A stretch of 64,000 bases of DNA from Polynucleobacter finlandensis (GTDB lineage Bacteria > Pseudomonadota > Gammaproteobacteria > Burkholderiales > Burkholderiaceae), in contig NZ_JACVPS010000004.1 in NCBI RefSeq assembly GCF_018881755.1, forward strand, positions 1 to 64,000, given 5' to 3'. Below are positions 19,094 through 28,489 of this stretch, piece after piece; within the stretch, counting starts at the first letter, position 1; the number at the start of each line of letters is the position of its first letter. The notes beneath the pieces were generated by a model. It saw only the letters and a list, made by a program, of their open reading frames with translations, ran no database searches and was not told where the DNA came from. Both the position numbers and the translations under genes were made by a program.

Positions 19094-20242
19094 ATGAAAA
19101 AACTTAAAGTTCTTACTATAGTTGGCACTCGTCCTGAGCTAATTCGCCTATCTCGTGTAATAGCAAAACTTGATGAATATTGTGAACATATTCTGGTACA
19201 TACAGGTCAAAACTATGACTATGAGCTCAACAAGATTTTTTTTGAGGAAATGGGGATTCGAAAAGCGGATTACTTTCTTGATAGCGCTACAGATAGCTCT
19301 AGCGCAGCCCACACCATTGGTAATATTATTATCGACATTGATAAGATCCTGGATGAGATTAAGCCAGATGCGCTTTTGGTGCTGGGAGACACAAATAGTT
19401 GCTTAGCAGTTATTCCTGCTAAGCGCCGAAAGATTCCAATCTTCCATATGGAAGCTGGTAATCGATGTTTTGATCAGCGCGTTCCGGAAGAAATTAATCG
19501 AAGAATTGTAGATCACACTGCTGATGTCAACTTAACTTATAGCTCAATAGCGAGAGAATATTTGTTGAGGGAAGGACTTCCTCCTGATTTGGTTATAAAA
19601 ACAGGTAGCCCTATGTATGAGGTTCTAAATTATTACAGACCTCAAATTGATCAATCGGAGATATTGGGTCGCCTTGAGGTTACGGAATATAGCTATTTCG
19701 TTATCAGCGCGCACCGTGAAGAAAATATAAATGCAGATGAGGCGTTTATAAAGTTAGTAGCTATCATAAATGGCCTTGCTAAAGAGTATGGCCTTCCAGT
19801 CATTGTATCCACACACCCTCGAACCCAAAAACAGATTGATGAAAATCACATTCAGTTTGATCCATTAGTAAGACTCCTAAAACCATTGGGCTTCTTAGAT
19901 TATGTGAAGTTACAGATGTTAGCGCTTGTGGTCTTATCTGACAGTGGCACTATTAATGAGGAATCTTCTATTCTTAACTTTCCTGCTTTAAACCTTAGAG
20001 AGGCTCACGAGCGCCCAGAGGGCATGGAAGAAGCTGCCGTCATGATGGTTGGGTTGGAGCTAGATCGGGTTAAGCAATGCATACACATCCTTTCGCACCA
20101 GCCACGTGGAGCAAATAGAGATCATCAGACAGGCGTTAGGTTAGTAGGCGACTATAGTATGCCGAATGTATCTAACAAAGTTTTACGAATTATTATGAGT
20201 TATACCGATTATGTTAATCGTGTTGTCTGGAAGAAGTATTGA
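19094..20242 (+). CDS. fnlC: UDP-N-acetyl-L-fucosamine-forming 2-epimerase (FnlC/WbjD/CapG)
   Basis: A 382-residue protein of the UDP-GlcNAc 2-epimerase (WecB) fold. VGTRPELI at the N-terminus, HTGQNYD, EAGNR-x8-EEINR and SDSGTINEES near the C-terminus are the conserved active-site segments. In this neighbourhood the function is the last step to UDP-L-FucNAc. I choose ATG 19094; a TTG three codons upstream (19085) is possible. It follows fnlB after 52 bp and is 3 bp before the WbuB-like transferase. Confidence 0.9.
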   Translation: MKKLKVLTIVGTRPELIRLSRVIAKLDEYCEHILVHTGQNYDYELNKIFFEEMGIRKADYFLDSATDSSSAAHTIGNIIIDIDKILDEIKPDALLVLGDTNSCLAVIPAKRRKIPIFHMEAGNRCFDQRVPEEINRRIVDHTADVNLTYSSIAREYLLREGLPPDLVIKTGSPMYEVLNYYRPQIDQSEILGRLEVTEYSYFVISAHREENINADEAFIKLVAIINGLAKEYGLPVIVSTHPRTQKQIDENHIQFDPLVRLLKPLGFLDYVKLQMLALVVLSDSGTINEESSILNFPALNLREAHERPEGMEEAAVMMVGLELDRVKQCIHILSHQPRGANRDHQTGVRLVGDYSMPNVSNKVLRIIMSYTDYVNRVVWKKY

Positions 20243-20245
20243 TCT

Positions 20246-21481
20246 ATGCGCATTTTGGTAGTCACTCAATATTTTTGGCCTGAAAACTTCAGGATCAATG
20301 ATTTAGTTTCAGAGTTAGTAAAGCGCGGTCATCAAGTCACTGTTTTAACAGGAAAACCAAATTATCCAGATGGGAAATTCTTCCCCAATTTTCTTGCTAA
20401 TCCTGAAGAATTTAAGGAGCTTAATGGTGTCAAAATCATTCGCGTACCTATACTTGCTAGAGGGGTGGGTAATTTAAAACTCGCTTTAAATTATTTAGCA
20501 TTTGCTTTGAGTGCATCCTTTTTGGGGCCATGGCTGTTAAAGGGGCAGGCCTTTGATGCTATTTTTGCCTATGAACCTTCTCCTATCACCGTAGGGATTC
20601 CTGCGGCTGTAATGCGATATTTTAAGAAAGCTCCCTTAATATTTTGGGTTTTAGATTTATGGCCGGAAACTATTCAAGCTTTAGACATTGTTCGATCCAA
20701 GTTTATTCTTTGGATGTTAAAAAAGTTAGTGCAACAAATTTATCAGCGTTGCGATTTAATTTTGGCACAATCGAAAAGCTTTATCCCAAAGATAGCGCAA
20801 TATACAAGCGCTTACTCCCAAATTGAATACTTCCCAAGTTGGTCTGATATAACTTTAAATGATCAAGTAATAAAGCCGGCCTCAGAAATTCCAATAAAAT
20901 CTGGATGTTTTAATATTATGTTTGCTGGAAATATTGGAGAAGCGCAGGACTTCCCTACAATAGTAGAAGCTGCATATATTCTAAAAAGCCATCTCAATAT
21001 TAGGTGGATCATTATTGGCAGCGGGCGTCAAAGTAAGAAATTAAAAGAGGAAGTTCAAATGCAGGGCCTTGAGCATTGCTTTTTGTTTTTAGGGCAATTT
21101 TCTGTTGAGCGTATGCCTTCGTTTTTTGTACATGCTGATGTGTTATTGGTCTCTCTAAAGAAAGCTCCAATATTTGCAATGACTATTCCTGGAAAGTTAC
21201 AATCTTACTTGGCCTCAGGAATTCCAATACTGGCTATGTTGGATGGTGAAGGGGCCGATATTATCCGTAATGCCGATGCTGGCATTATATGTTCTGCCGG
21301 TGACTCTAGAGAGCTTGCTAAATCGGTATTAAGATTATCCAGAACGTCTATTCGGGATCGTCAATTAATGGGTAAAAGAGGCAAAGCTTTAAGCTTAAGA
21401 GAGTTCGATCGTGACAAATTAATAAGCAAGCTTGAGCGATGGTTTAAGCTAACCCAGTGTAGGTTAATTAAAAAAAATTAA
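20246..21481 (+). CDS. wbuB: WbuB-like family 4 glycosyltransferase
   Basis: A 411-residue GT-B enzyme. The N-terminal TQYFWPENFRINDL is typical of the WcaI/WbuB group. FAGNIGEAQDF near 230-240 and the donor domain around 300-330 (PGKLQSYLASGIPI) fit GT4. A hydrophobic stretch near residues 85-110 may touch the membrane. In other loci this protein follows fnlABC and transfers L-FucNAc, which is my inference here. The stop and next start overlap in TAATG. Confidence 0.85.
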   Translation: MRILVVTQYFWPENFRINDLVSELVKRGHQVTVLTGKPNYPDGKFFPNFLANPEEFKELNGVKIIRVPILARGVGNLKLALNYLAFALSASFLGPWLLKGQAFDAIFAYEPSPITVGIPAAVMRYFKKAPLIFWVLDLWPETIQALDIVRSKFILWMLKKLVQQIYQRCDLILAQSKSFIPKIAQYTSAYSQIEYFPSWSDITLNDQVIKPASEIPIKSGCFNIMFAGNIGEAQDFPTIVEAAYILKSHLNIRWIIIGSGRQSKKLKEEVQMQGLEHCFLFLGQFSVERMPSFFVHADVLLVSLKKAPIFAMTIPGKLQSYLASGIPILAMLDGEGADIIRNADAGIICSAGDSRELAKSVLRLSRTSIRDRQLMGKRGKALSLREFDRDKLISKLERWFKLTQCRLIKKN

Positions 21482-22443
21482 TGCGCTCCCATCGAATTTT
21501 ACTTACTGGCGCAACAGGCTTTGTCGGCGCCAACCTTCTAGAGAGGCTCATTACTGAAAATTACGCTGTACTTGCAACTGTTCGGCATCTAGCTACCAAT
21601 CCTTTGATACATCAAAACCTTGACTATATTTGCATGGGCGAACTAACTTCTTCTTTAAATTGGAGCAAAGCTTTAGATGGAATTGATACTGTAATTCATT
21701 TGGCTGCACGTGCGCATGTTATGAGTGAGCACAAATTAGATCCTTTGAGTGAGTACCGCCGGATCAATGTTGACTGCACCTTAAATTTGGCGCGTCAGGC
21801 AGCGAAGCTTGGAGTTAAGCGATTTATTTATTTGAGCTCTATTAAGGTGAACGGAGAAGTTACTGATCTAAATACTCCATTTACCCCTAAAGATATTCCC
21901 CAGCCTCAAGATTCATATGGCATTAGTAAGTATGAGGCAGAAATAGGCTTGTTGGTACTCGCGAATAATTCTGATTTAGAGCTTGTCATTATTAGGCCCC
22001 CTTTGATTTATGGCGCAGGAGTAAAGGGAAACATCTTAACCATGATGCGCTGGCTTTCTCGACAAATCATCTTACCCTTAGGGGCAATTCGTAATCGACG
22101 CAGCCTAGTTTCTGTAGATAACTTGGTTGATCTAATTGTCTGCTGCATAGATCATCCTAGTGCGGTAAATCAAGTATTTTTGGTTTCTGATGAGGAGGAT
22201 TTATCAACCCCTGAGCTATTGCATCGAATGGGAAAAGCACTCAACAAGCCAACTTATTTAATTTCTATTCCAGTAGGACTGCTAAAGTTTTGTGCTCTAT
22301 TGCTGGGCAAGCGCCATCTAATGGAACGTCTTTGCTCTTCTTTATGGGTTGATATTTCAAAAACGCAAAACTTATTGGGCTGGAGCCCAATAAGTTCAGT
22401 AGATGAAGGCTTACGCAAATGTGCCGATGACTTTATCAGATAA
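21481..22443 (+). CDS. SDR, probable 4-keto sugar reductase or epimerase (WbpV/WreQ-like)
   Basis: A 320-residue extended SDR with GATGFVG near residues 10-16 and a YGISK catalytic motif near 142-146. Such proteins are usually labelled UDP-glucose 4-epimerase, but in this position, directly before a small initiating transferase and a WbpM-type dehydratase, WbpV/WreQ homologues reduce UDP-4-keto-6-deoxy-GlcNAc to UDP-QuiNAc (or the FucNAc epimer). That role is inferred from context. It overlaps wbuB by one base. Confidence 0.75.
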   Translation: MRSHRILLTGATGFVGANLLERLITENYAVLATVRHLATNPLIHQNLDYICMGELTSSLNWSKALDGIDTVIHLAARAHVMSEHKLDPLSEYRRINVDCTLNLARQAAKLGVKRFIYLSSIKVNGEVTDLNTPFTPKDIPQPQDSYGISKYEAEIGLLVLANNSDLELVIIRPPLIYGAGVKGNILTMMRWLSRQIILPLGAIRNRRSLVSVDNLVDLIVCCIDHPSAVNQVFLVSDEEDLSTPELLHRMGKALNKPTYLISIPVGLLKFCALLLGKRHLMERLCSSLWVDISKTQNLLGWSPISSVDEGLRKCADDFIR

Positions 22444-22502
22444 AGAATATAATGTAACTTGCGTATCTTTTTAAAATCTCCCCACCCTTAGTCGGACATG
22501 AC

Positions 22503-23063
22503 ATGAAGCGACTTTTTGATATCTTCGTCAGTATCTTGGGATTATCAGTATTTATAGCGCCCATTGTTCTATTAGCATTAATGATCAAATTGAGTTCTCG
22601 CGGCCCAATTATGTATTGGTCTGACCGAATCGGTAAAGATAATATAATTTTTAGCATGCCAAAATTTCGAACTATGCGAGTTGGCACCCCAGCATTAGCA
22701 ACCCACTTATTGGCCAACTCTGGTAAGTATTTAACGCCACTAGGATCTTTTTTACGCAGGTCTAGTTTAGATGAATTACCTCAACTTTGGAGTATCTTAG
22801 TTGGGAAGATGAGCATTGTCGGACCACGACCAGCCCTTTTTAATCAAGATGATTTGATTTCTGAAAGAGCTAGGCTTAATGTTCATCATCTTAGACCGGG
22901 CCTAACAGGCTGGGCTCAGGTAAATGGGCGGGATGAATTATCGGTCGATCAAAAGGTAAAGCTAGATTCTGAATACTTGGAAAGACAATCCTTTTTTTTT
23001 GATGCCAAGATTATCATGCTCACTATAATGAGAGTTATTCGTAGAGAGGGTGTATCACATTAA
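22503..23063 (+). CDS. short undecaprenyl-phosphate sugar-1-phosphate transferase (PglC/WreU-like)
   Basis: A 186-residue minimal bacterial sugar transferase. An N-terminal hydrophobic re-entrant helix (about 5-28) is followed by the catalytic domain with KFRTM near 50-54, DELPQLW, SIVGPRP and RPGLTGWAQVNGRD. It moves a sugar-1-phosphate onto undecaprenyl phosphate and so starts a glycan. It sits between the reductase-like SDR and the WbpM-type dehydratase, so QuiNAc or FucNAc is a likely first sugar. A second, long initiating transferase is at 32307-33641. Confidence 0.88.
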   Translation: MKRLFDIFVSILGLSVFIAPIVLLALMIKLSSRGPIMYWSDRIGKDNIIFSMPKFRTMRVGTPALATHLLANSGKYLTPLGSFLRRSSLDELPQLWSILVGKMSIVGPRPALFNQDDLISERARLNVHHLRPGLTGWAQVNGRDELSVDQKVKLDSEYLERQSFFFDAKIIMLTIMRVIRREGVSH

Positions 23064-23081
23064 TACATTATCTATTGTATC

Positions 23082-24992
23082 GTGCTAAATAATTTCACTA
23101 CTATGGTCTTGCATTTACCAAGATCAATAAAGCGAGCAATAGTATTGTTAGTTGATGCTGGCGCTTGTGTTCTGAGCGTATATTTATCATTTTATTTACG
23201 CCTTGGGGAATGGGTTACCCTCAGAACTAATAGCGATATATGGAACATCCTTTTAGTCGCAGAAGTCTCAGTTGCTATTTGTCTTCCCATTTTTCTATTC
23301 AATGGTCTTTACCGTCAAATTTTCCGTTATTCAGGTTCTTATGCACTGTTAAAATTAGTCCGCGCATTAGTATTTTACTCAGTGCCATTTATGATTATTT
23401 TTACATTCATTGGGGTTGAGCGAGTTCCTCGTACTATAGGCATTTTGCAGCCTATTATATTGTTACTCCTAGCTGGAGGTATTAGGGCGATCGCTAGCTT
23501 ATGGTTAACTAATCCATACCGAAAATATTTAAAAATAACTTCGTTGCCGCATGTTCTTATTTATGGCTCTGGAGATGCGGGTAGGCAGCTAGCTGCCGCT
23601 CTATCTCATAGCTATGAAATGAGAGTAGTCGGATTTTTAGATGATGACCCCCTACTCATTGGCAGGGTCTTATCTGGTCTACATATTTATGATCCTAGGA
23701 ATTTAATAAATATTGCAGCCTCTCTGGATGTCAAGTTAGTGCTATTAGCCATACCATCAGTCGGTCGCGCAAAACGCAATCAAATAATTCAAAATATTAA
23801 AGACGCTAAGTTAGCTGTTCAGACCCTGCCTAGTATGAGTGATCTAGCCCATGGGCGAGTAGTTGCAAATGATTTGAGAGCTTTAGATGTAGATGATCTT
23901 CTTGGTAGAGATTTAGTATTGCCAAATGTCGAGCTACTGTCTAAAAATACATTTAAAAAAAATATTTTAATAACTGGCGCAGGAGGCTCCATCGGTGGAG
24001 AGCTTTGTCGTCAGATTATAGATCTTGAACCGGAAGTGATAATTTTGGTGGACCAGAGTGAATATGCTCTGTATCAAATTCATCAGGAAATGGAAGCTAC
24101 GATAGTTGCCCTGCAAAACTCCTCCATCACCTTAATTCCAATCCTTGCCTCTGTTACAAATATTGAGCAGATGCATCTTATTATTAGGCGTTGGGACCCT
24201 CATATTATTTATCATGCCGCTGCTTATAAACACGTTCCATTAGTTGAGGCTAATGTCATTGAGGGCATTCAAAATAATGTAATTGGAACGCTTGTATTGG
24301 CCCAAGCCGCAATTGCTTTAGAGGTTCCCTATTTTATATTGATTAGCACTGATAAAGCTGTTCGCCCAACAAATGTAATGGGGGCTAGCAAACGCTTAGC
24401 TGAAATGGTGCTTCAGGCTTTAGCATTTTCTACAACATCAACTCGAACCTTATTCGCGATGGTTCGCTTTGGTAATGTATTGGATTCTTCGGGTTCTGTA
24501 GTCCCAAAATTTCGTCAACAAATTAAGAATGGTGGTCCGGTAACGGTTACTGATTTTAGAATGACGCGTTACTTCATGACTATTCCTGAGGCAGCTCAAC
24601 TAGTAATTCAAGCTGGGGCATTGGCGGCAGGGGGTGATGTATTTCTCTTGGATATGGGACAGCCCGTTAAGATTGTTGACTTAGCCCGACGAATGATTGA
24701 GCTTTCTGGGTTCGATGTAACGGACTCTGAAAACCCGCAGGGGGATATTGAAGTGAAAGAAATTGGACTTCGTCCGGGTGAAAAATTATATGAGGAATTA
24801 CTCATTGAGGGGCACCCAGAAAAAACTTCACACCAACGAATTTTCAAATCAAATGAGGAATTTTTGCCTTGGGAAGATTTGCAGGTCAAGATAGAGCAAA
24901 TAGTTAACGCCATTAATACTTGCAATCAAAATGAACTTTTAGCGTTACTAAAAGAGGTTGTTTCTGGATATCAACCTAATTCACCCGGGTAA
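23082..24992 (+). CDS. WbpM-type UDP-GlcNAc 4,6-dehydratase, membrane-anchored
   Basis: A 636-residue protein of the WbpM/CapD family. About four N-terminal membrane segments (20-40, 56-75, 95-115, 120-142) are followed by a first Rossmann domain (GSGDAGRQL at 162-170) and the catalytic SDR (GAGGSIG at 299-305, STDKA at 422-426, MGASK at 433-437; Met replaces the catalytic Tyr as in the family). It makes UDP-4-keto-6-deoxy-GlcNAc for D-QuiNAc or D-FucNAc. It starts with GTG at 23082; ATG at 23103 is an alternative and neither has a clear ribosome-binding site. It ends the + strand run; 127 bp later the genes switch strand. Confidence 0.9.
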   Translation: MLNNFTTMVLHLPRSIKRAIVLLVDAGACVLSVYLSFYLRLGEWVTLRTNSDIWNILLVAEVSVAICLPIFLFNGLYRQIFRYSGSYALLKLVRALVFYSVPFMIIFTFIGVERVPRTIGILQPIILLLLAGGIRAIASLWLTNPYRKYLKITSLPHVLIYGSGDAGRQLAAALSHSYEMRVVGFLDDDPLLIGRVLSGLHIYDPRNLINIAASLDVKLVLLAIPSVGRAKRNQIIQNIKDAKLAVQTLPSMSDLAHGRVVANDLRALDVDDLLGRDLVLPNVELLSKNTFKKNILITGAGGSIGGELCRQIIDLEPEVIILVDQSEYALYQIHQEMEATIVALQNSSITLIPILASVTNIEQMHLIIRRWDPHIIYHAAAYKHVPLVEANVIEGIQNNVIGTLVLAQAAIALEVPYFILISTDKAVRPTNVMGASKRLAEMVLQALAFSTTSTRTLFAMVRFGNVLDSSGSVVPKFRQQIKNGGPVTVTDFRMTRYFMTIPEAAQLVIQAGALAAGGDVFLLDMGQPVKIVDLARRMIELSGFDVTDSENPQGDIEVKEIGLRPGEKLYEELLIEGHPEKTSHQRIFKSNEEFLPWEDLQVKIEQIVNAINTCNQNELLALLKEVVSGYQPNSPG

Positions 24993-25119
24993 GCCCCATC
25001 AAAATAAGTAGCTAATCGAATTTATAACAACCTTAAGCATGTCCACTATTTATCTCAAATAGACTTATTTTATTGCCATCGAGGTGGTGGTCGCCTTAAA
25101 GCAACTACTCATGACAAGC

Positions 25120-26355
25120 TTAATAATTCTCTAATCTTTGGATCTGCTCTATTTGAGCTCTTATGATCTTGCCTACTTTGATATATGAGTGCTCTTCACG
25201 CATATAGACAGCAGCATTTACACCCAGTTGATCTCTAAAAGCGCTATCGGATACTATTTTTTGCATATTGTCTGCTGCCACTTCAATATCGGGTTCGGCC
25301 CAAAACTGATCTTTTCCATTGGGATAGGCACCCTTGGGTACTGGCACCAGCGTATAGGGAACTAATATCGAGTTGGTAGAATTCATAAACTCAGTATTGC
25401 CAGAGTATCCGGTAGCAATAGTAGGCTTGCCTAGATACATCGCTTCAGCTAGCCCCAAGCCAAGGCCTTCGGCTCGATGCAAAGAAATATAGCAATCAGA
25501 CGAACGGATTAAGCCCCGCATTTCATCTTGGGTGAGATGCCCATCCCGAATTTCAATCCGTGAATCTTGGTCAATTAATGCTTCTAGATTTTTGCTCAAT
25601 GGCGAATAATGACTGCCATTCATGGTTTTTAGAATGAGTCGCGCAGAATGATCACCTTGAGGAAATGCTCTCTTAAACGCCTTGATGGTGGCTTGGGGAT
25701 TTTTTCGCTCTGACATCGAGTTGAAATCAAAACTAAAGATAAACGTAAATTCCTTGGGGTTGAGTCCAAAGTACTCCTTATTTAGATACACAGGAGGTAA
25801 ATCAAATTCCAGCGGAAAAGGAATTTTGACGACTTTCTTGCCGCTTTTTCTCATGGCCTGGGCAATAAATTCGGTGGCTACCCAAATCTCATCGACCAGA
25901 TGCGTGGCGTACTGCCATGCCGGTGGAAAATTCTCTAGCTCCCAAAACCAATAGCCGATGTTGTACGTCTTGGTCCACTCCGGATAAGTCACCCATATAG
26001 GCAGGCGATAGAACATATCGGGATTAACGCAAATGAGATTAATCGGGTACTGGCAACGATCGCGCACATCTGCATCCAATACATCATTTGATTGCTTGCT
26101 GGTAATTTTGACCTTAAATTGGCGGACCACTAAAGGGATGAATGCTGCCTTAGCTGCAAAAGCCATGGAGCGCATAGCTTGACCCAAACCCAACTCCCCT
26201 TTGGAATAGCCGATAAAGTTCACCCCCAACTCTTGACCTGCTAAGTTTGGCTTAGAGCGCGAAACCATGGAAAAGCCCACATTGGCCAAGCGATAGCCCA
26301 CAGGCTCGAGCGCCGTTTTGATTTTCTTCAAAAAAGATCGAACCTGAGACTTCAT
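25120..26355 (-). CDS. family 4-like glycosyltransferase
   Basis: A 411-residue GT-B protein. INFIGYSKGELGLGQAMRS near the N-terminus, FIFSFDFNSMSERKNP in the middle and EGLGLGLAEAMYLGKPTIA (retaining GT4 donor motif) near 300-320 are typical of transferases in exopolysaccharide clusters. It is cytoplasmic. Its base composition is less AT-rich than the + strand genes ending 127 bp away. It is last in a - strand series beginning near 37.7 kb. Donor unknown; GDP-mannose or GDP-fucose is plausible from the neighbouring genes. Confidence 0.82.
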   Translation of the reverse strand: MKSQVRSFLKKIKTALEPVGYRLANVGFSMVSRSKPNLAGQELGVNFIGYSKGELGLGQAMRSMAFAAKAAFIPLVVRQFKVKITSKQSNDVLDADVRDRCQYPINLICVNPDMFYRLPIWVTYPEWTKTYNIGYWFWELENFPPAWQYATHLVDEIWVATEFIAQAMRKSGKKVVKIPFPLEFDLPPVYLNKEYFGLNPKEFTFIFSFDFNSMSERKNPQATIKAFKRAFPQGDHSARLILKTMNGSHYSPLSKNLEALIDQDSRIEIRDGHLTQDEMRGLIRSSDCYISLHRAEGLGLGLAEAMYLGKPTIATGYSGNTEFMNSTNSILVPYTLVPVPKGAYPNGKDQFWAEPDIEVAADNMQKIVSDSAFRDQLGVNAAVYMREEHSYIKVGKIIRAQIEQIQRLENY

Positions 26356-26417
26356 CGTACAGATCGTCTTTTTAAAATCAGTCGCATGGGTACTTTAGTA
26401 ATCCATTTCATGGGCAG

Positions 26418-27335
26418 TCAGACCTTTCCTAGCAGCGCCGCTAAAAAGAAGCCCACATTATTTATCATGGTTTGACGATATACCCCACTTTGCTTCAGAC
26501 CCGCTAAGCGAGGTACTAGGGATAGCTTTCTGGCTTGCGAAAACCGCTCAAAGATCAGCTGATTATCCAGGGTCAATAGATGCTTTATGGGGCCTAATGC
26601 GGCAATATGGCGCTCATTCCAATTGGCAAAGCGTCCGCCAAACAGCTTTTTGATTCGCAACCATTGTGACTTTAAGCTGGTATTCATCCCCCACAGGTTA
26701 TTGGGGTGCTGGCGATACCGAACACTGGGAGTCTGATCAAAGAACACTGGACCCCCCATCCCGGCAACTAACATATAGGTCCACCAATCATGCAGATCAA
26801 TGTTGACCAGAGGGCCGACTTGTACTAAAAGCTTGCGCGCCGCATCATTAAACACCATCGTATTACCACTGGCGATGTTCTGTACTAATGCATTGGCAAA
26901 TACCGCTGGCCTTGCATACGGCAGTGATAAGCCTAAAGGGTGATTTTCTTGATCCACATACTGCGTACGAGAGCAATAGAGCGCTGGTACATCGCTGGGC
27001 ACTGCAGCCAAAAATCGAGCCGCGCGCGCTAATTTATCGTCTAGCCAAATATCATCTTGATCACAGTAAGCATAGGCATCTGCTTTTAAATCGGGATGGT
27101 AAACCATCGAGAGAAAATTGCTGGCAAATCCTTGTTGGGGACCTTGCACTTGTTGCACCTTACCCTGACCCACTGTGTTTGCAAAAGCATCCATCATGGC
27201 AATAGTCTCATCACTGGACCCATCATCCGACGCTAATATAGTCCAATCGCTATGGGTTTGATTCTCTATCGAATCGAGTTGCTCTTGTAGGTAAGAGGCG
27301 CCGTTATAGGTCGCCAATAAAATCGCGATATGCAT
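26418..27335 (-). CDS. family 2 glycosyltransferase (rhamnosyltransferase-like)
   Basis: A 305-residue GT-A enzyme that starts IAILLATYNGASYL, with the ASDDGSSD nucleotide-binding motif near 35-42 and YCDQDDIW as the DxD region near 88-95. The extended C-terminal region and CDQDD form resemble rhamnosyl/fucosyl transferases of the GT2 family. There is no membrane segment. It lies 62 bp upstream of the GT4 gene on the same strand, and 116 bp downstream of fcl. Confidence 0.85.
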   Translation of the reverse strand: MHIAILLATYNGASYLQEQLDSIENQTHSDWTILASDDGSSDETIAMMDAFANTVGQGKVQQVQGPQQGFASNFLSMVYHPDLKADAYAYCDQDDIWLDDKLARAARFLAAVPSDVPALYCSRTQYVDQENHPLGLSLPYARPAVFANALVQNIASGNTMVFNDAARKLLVQVGPLVNIDLHDWWTYMLVAGMGGPVFFDQTPSVRYRQHPNNLWGMNTSLKSQWLRIKKLFGGRFANWNERHIAALGPIKHLLTLDNQLIFERFSQARKLSLVPRLAGLKQSGVYRQTMINNVGFFLAALLGKV

Positions 27336-27451
27336 CTCTTAGATTATTTCTATCGGAGGGTGTATTGCTTGTCGCCTAGAACAAGTAGGTTTCACTCTCC
27401 TGCACAGAGATTTGGCAAGGCTCACTGATGCTCTCTGTAATTTAGTCAAAT

Positions 27452-28438
27452 TCACTGGTGAGGCAATTGTGCTCGGTGTAAAAAATCGGCATAGGCGCAA
27501 GTCAAGCCCGCTTCTAAATTTACCAAGGGTTTCCAACCCAAGCGATTGAGCTTTCCCGAGTCCATCCACTTGCGGGGAGAGCCATCGGGCTTACTAATAT
27601 CAAAACGAATCTTGCCTTCGTAGCCCACTGCTTTTACGACCGCATGCGCCAATTCCGCAATCGTCACATCCGATCCATAACCCACATTAATATGGTTTTG
27701 CATCGGTAGCGTTTGCTCATCAAAAATGGCTTTGTCTAATTGCATCACAAAAACCGATGCGGCGGCCATATCGTCCACATATAAAAATTCCCGTTTGGGC
27801 GTGCCCGTTCCCCAAATCACCACTTCGGGTGCATGGGCTAGCTTGGCTTCATGAAATCTTCTAATCAACGCCGGTATGACATGGCTATTTACAGAGTGAT
27901 AGTTATCGCCAGGGCCGTAGAGGTTCGTTGGCATGACCGAGCGGTAGTCAATGCCATGCGAGCTTCCATATTGGCGGTTATAGCTTTCACACATTTTGAT
28001 GCCGGCAATCTTTGCTATCGCATAAGGCTCATTGGTGGGCTCTAACTTACCCATCAGCAGCGCTTCTTCGGTCACGGGCTGGGGTGCCAGTTTAGGATAA
28101 ATACAGCTGGACCCTAAAAACAAGAGCTTTTTAACTCCATGCATAAATGCTTGATGAATCACATTGTTTTGCACCATCAGATTGTCGTAAATAAACTCTG
28201 CTGGAAAGGTATTGTTGGCATAAATACCCCCTACTCGGGCGGCCGCCAAATAGACTTGGTCTGGCTTTTCTATGGCAAAAAAATCCGTCACAGCAGCTTG
28301 ATTGGTTAAATCCAATTCAGATCGGGTTTTACCAATAATATTGGTAAAACCTTGCGCTCTTAAAGCGCGCTCAATGCTTGAACCCACCATCCCGCGATGG
28401 CCGGCAATATAGATCTTTGGGTTGAAGGGATCGGTCAC
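27452..28438 (-). CDS. fcl: GDP-L-fucose synthase
   Basis: A 328-residue NADPH-dependent epimerase/reductase that turns GDP-4-keto-6-deoxymannose into GDP-L-fucose. GHRGMVG (13-19) is the cofactor motif, SSCIYP at 110-115 and Y139-K143 form the catalytic site, and NEPYAIAK is a family signature. It starts with GTG at 28438, because an in-frame stop precedes it closely. It sits 51 bp downstream of gmd, which supplies the substrate. The palindrome AATCAATTGATT at 28463-28474 lies 24 bp before the start. Confidence 0.95.
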   Translation of the reverse strand: MTDPFNPKIYIAGHRGMVGSSIERALRAQGFTNIIGKTRSELDLTNQAAVTDFFAIEKPDQVYLAAARVGGIYANNTFPAEFIYDNLMVQNNVIHQAFMHGVKKLLFLGSSCIYPKLAPQPVTEEALLMGKLEPTNEPYAIAKIAGIKMCESYNRQYGSSHGIDYRSVMPTNLYGPGDNYHSVNSHVIPALIRRFHEAKLAHAPEVVIWGTGTPKREFLYVDDMAAASVFVMQLDKAIFDEQTLPMQNHINVGYGSDVTIAELAHAVVKAVGYEGKIRFDISKPDGSPRKWMDSGKLNRLGWKPLVNLEAGLTCAYADFLHRAQLPHQ

Positions 28439-28462
28439 AGGGCTTTGGTCTTATTGATGTTT

Positions 28463-28474
28463 AATCAATTGATT
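28463..28474. repeat. palindrome AATCAATTGATT, copy 1
   Basis: A perfect 12-bp palindrome in the short gmd-fcl gap. The same 12-mer occurs at 32246-32257 upstream of manC. Two copies in intergenic DNA of one pathway could be binding sites of a shared regulator, though both are AT-rich and this is untested. Confidence 0.35.
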
Positions 28475-28489
28475 TTTATTTTGAATGAT

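Noticed and set aside
1..25000. ops/JUMPstart element for RfaH at the polysaccharide locus
   Set aside because: I looked for GGCGGTAG-type sequence upstream of the gene runs and found no convincing match.
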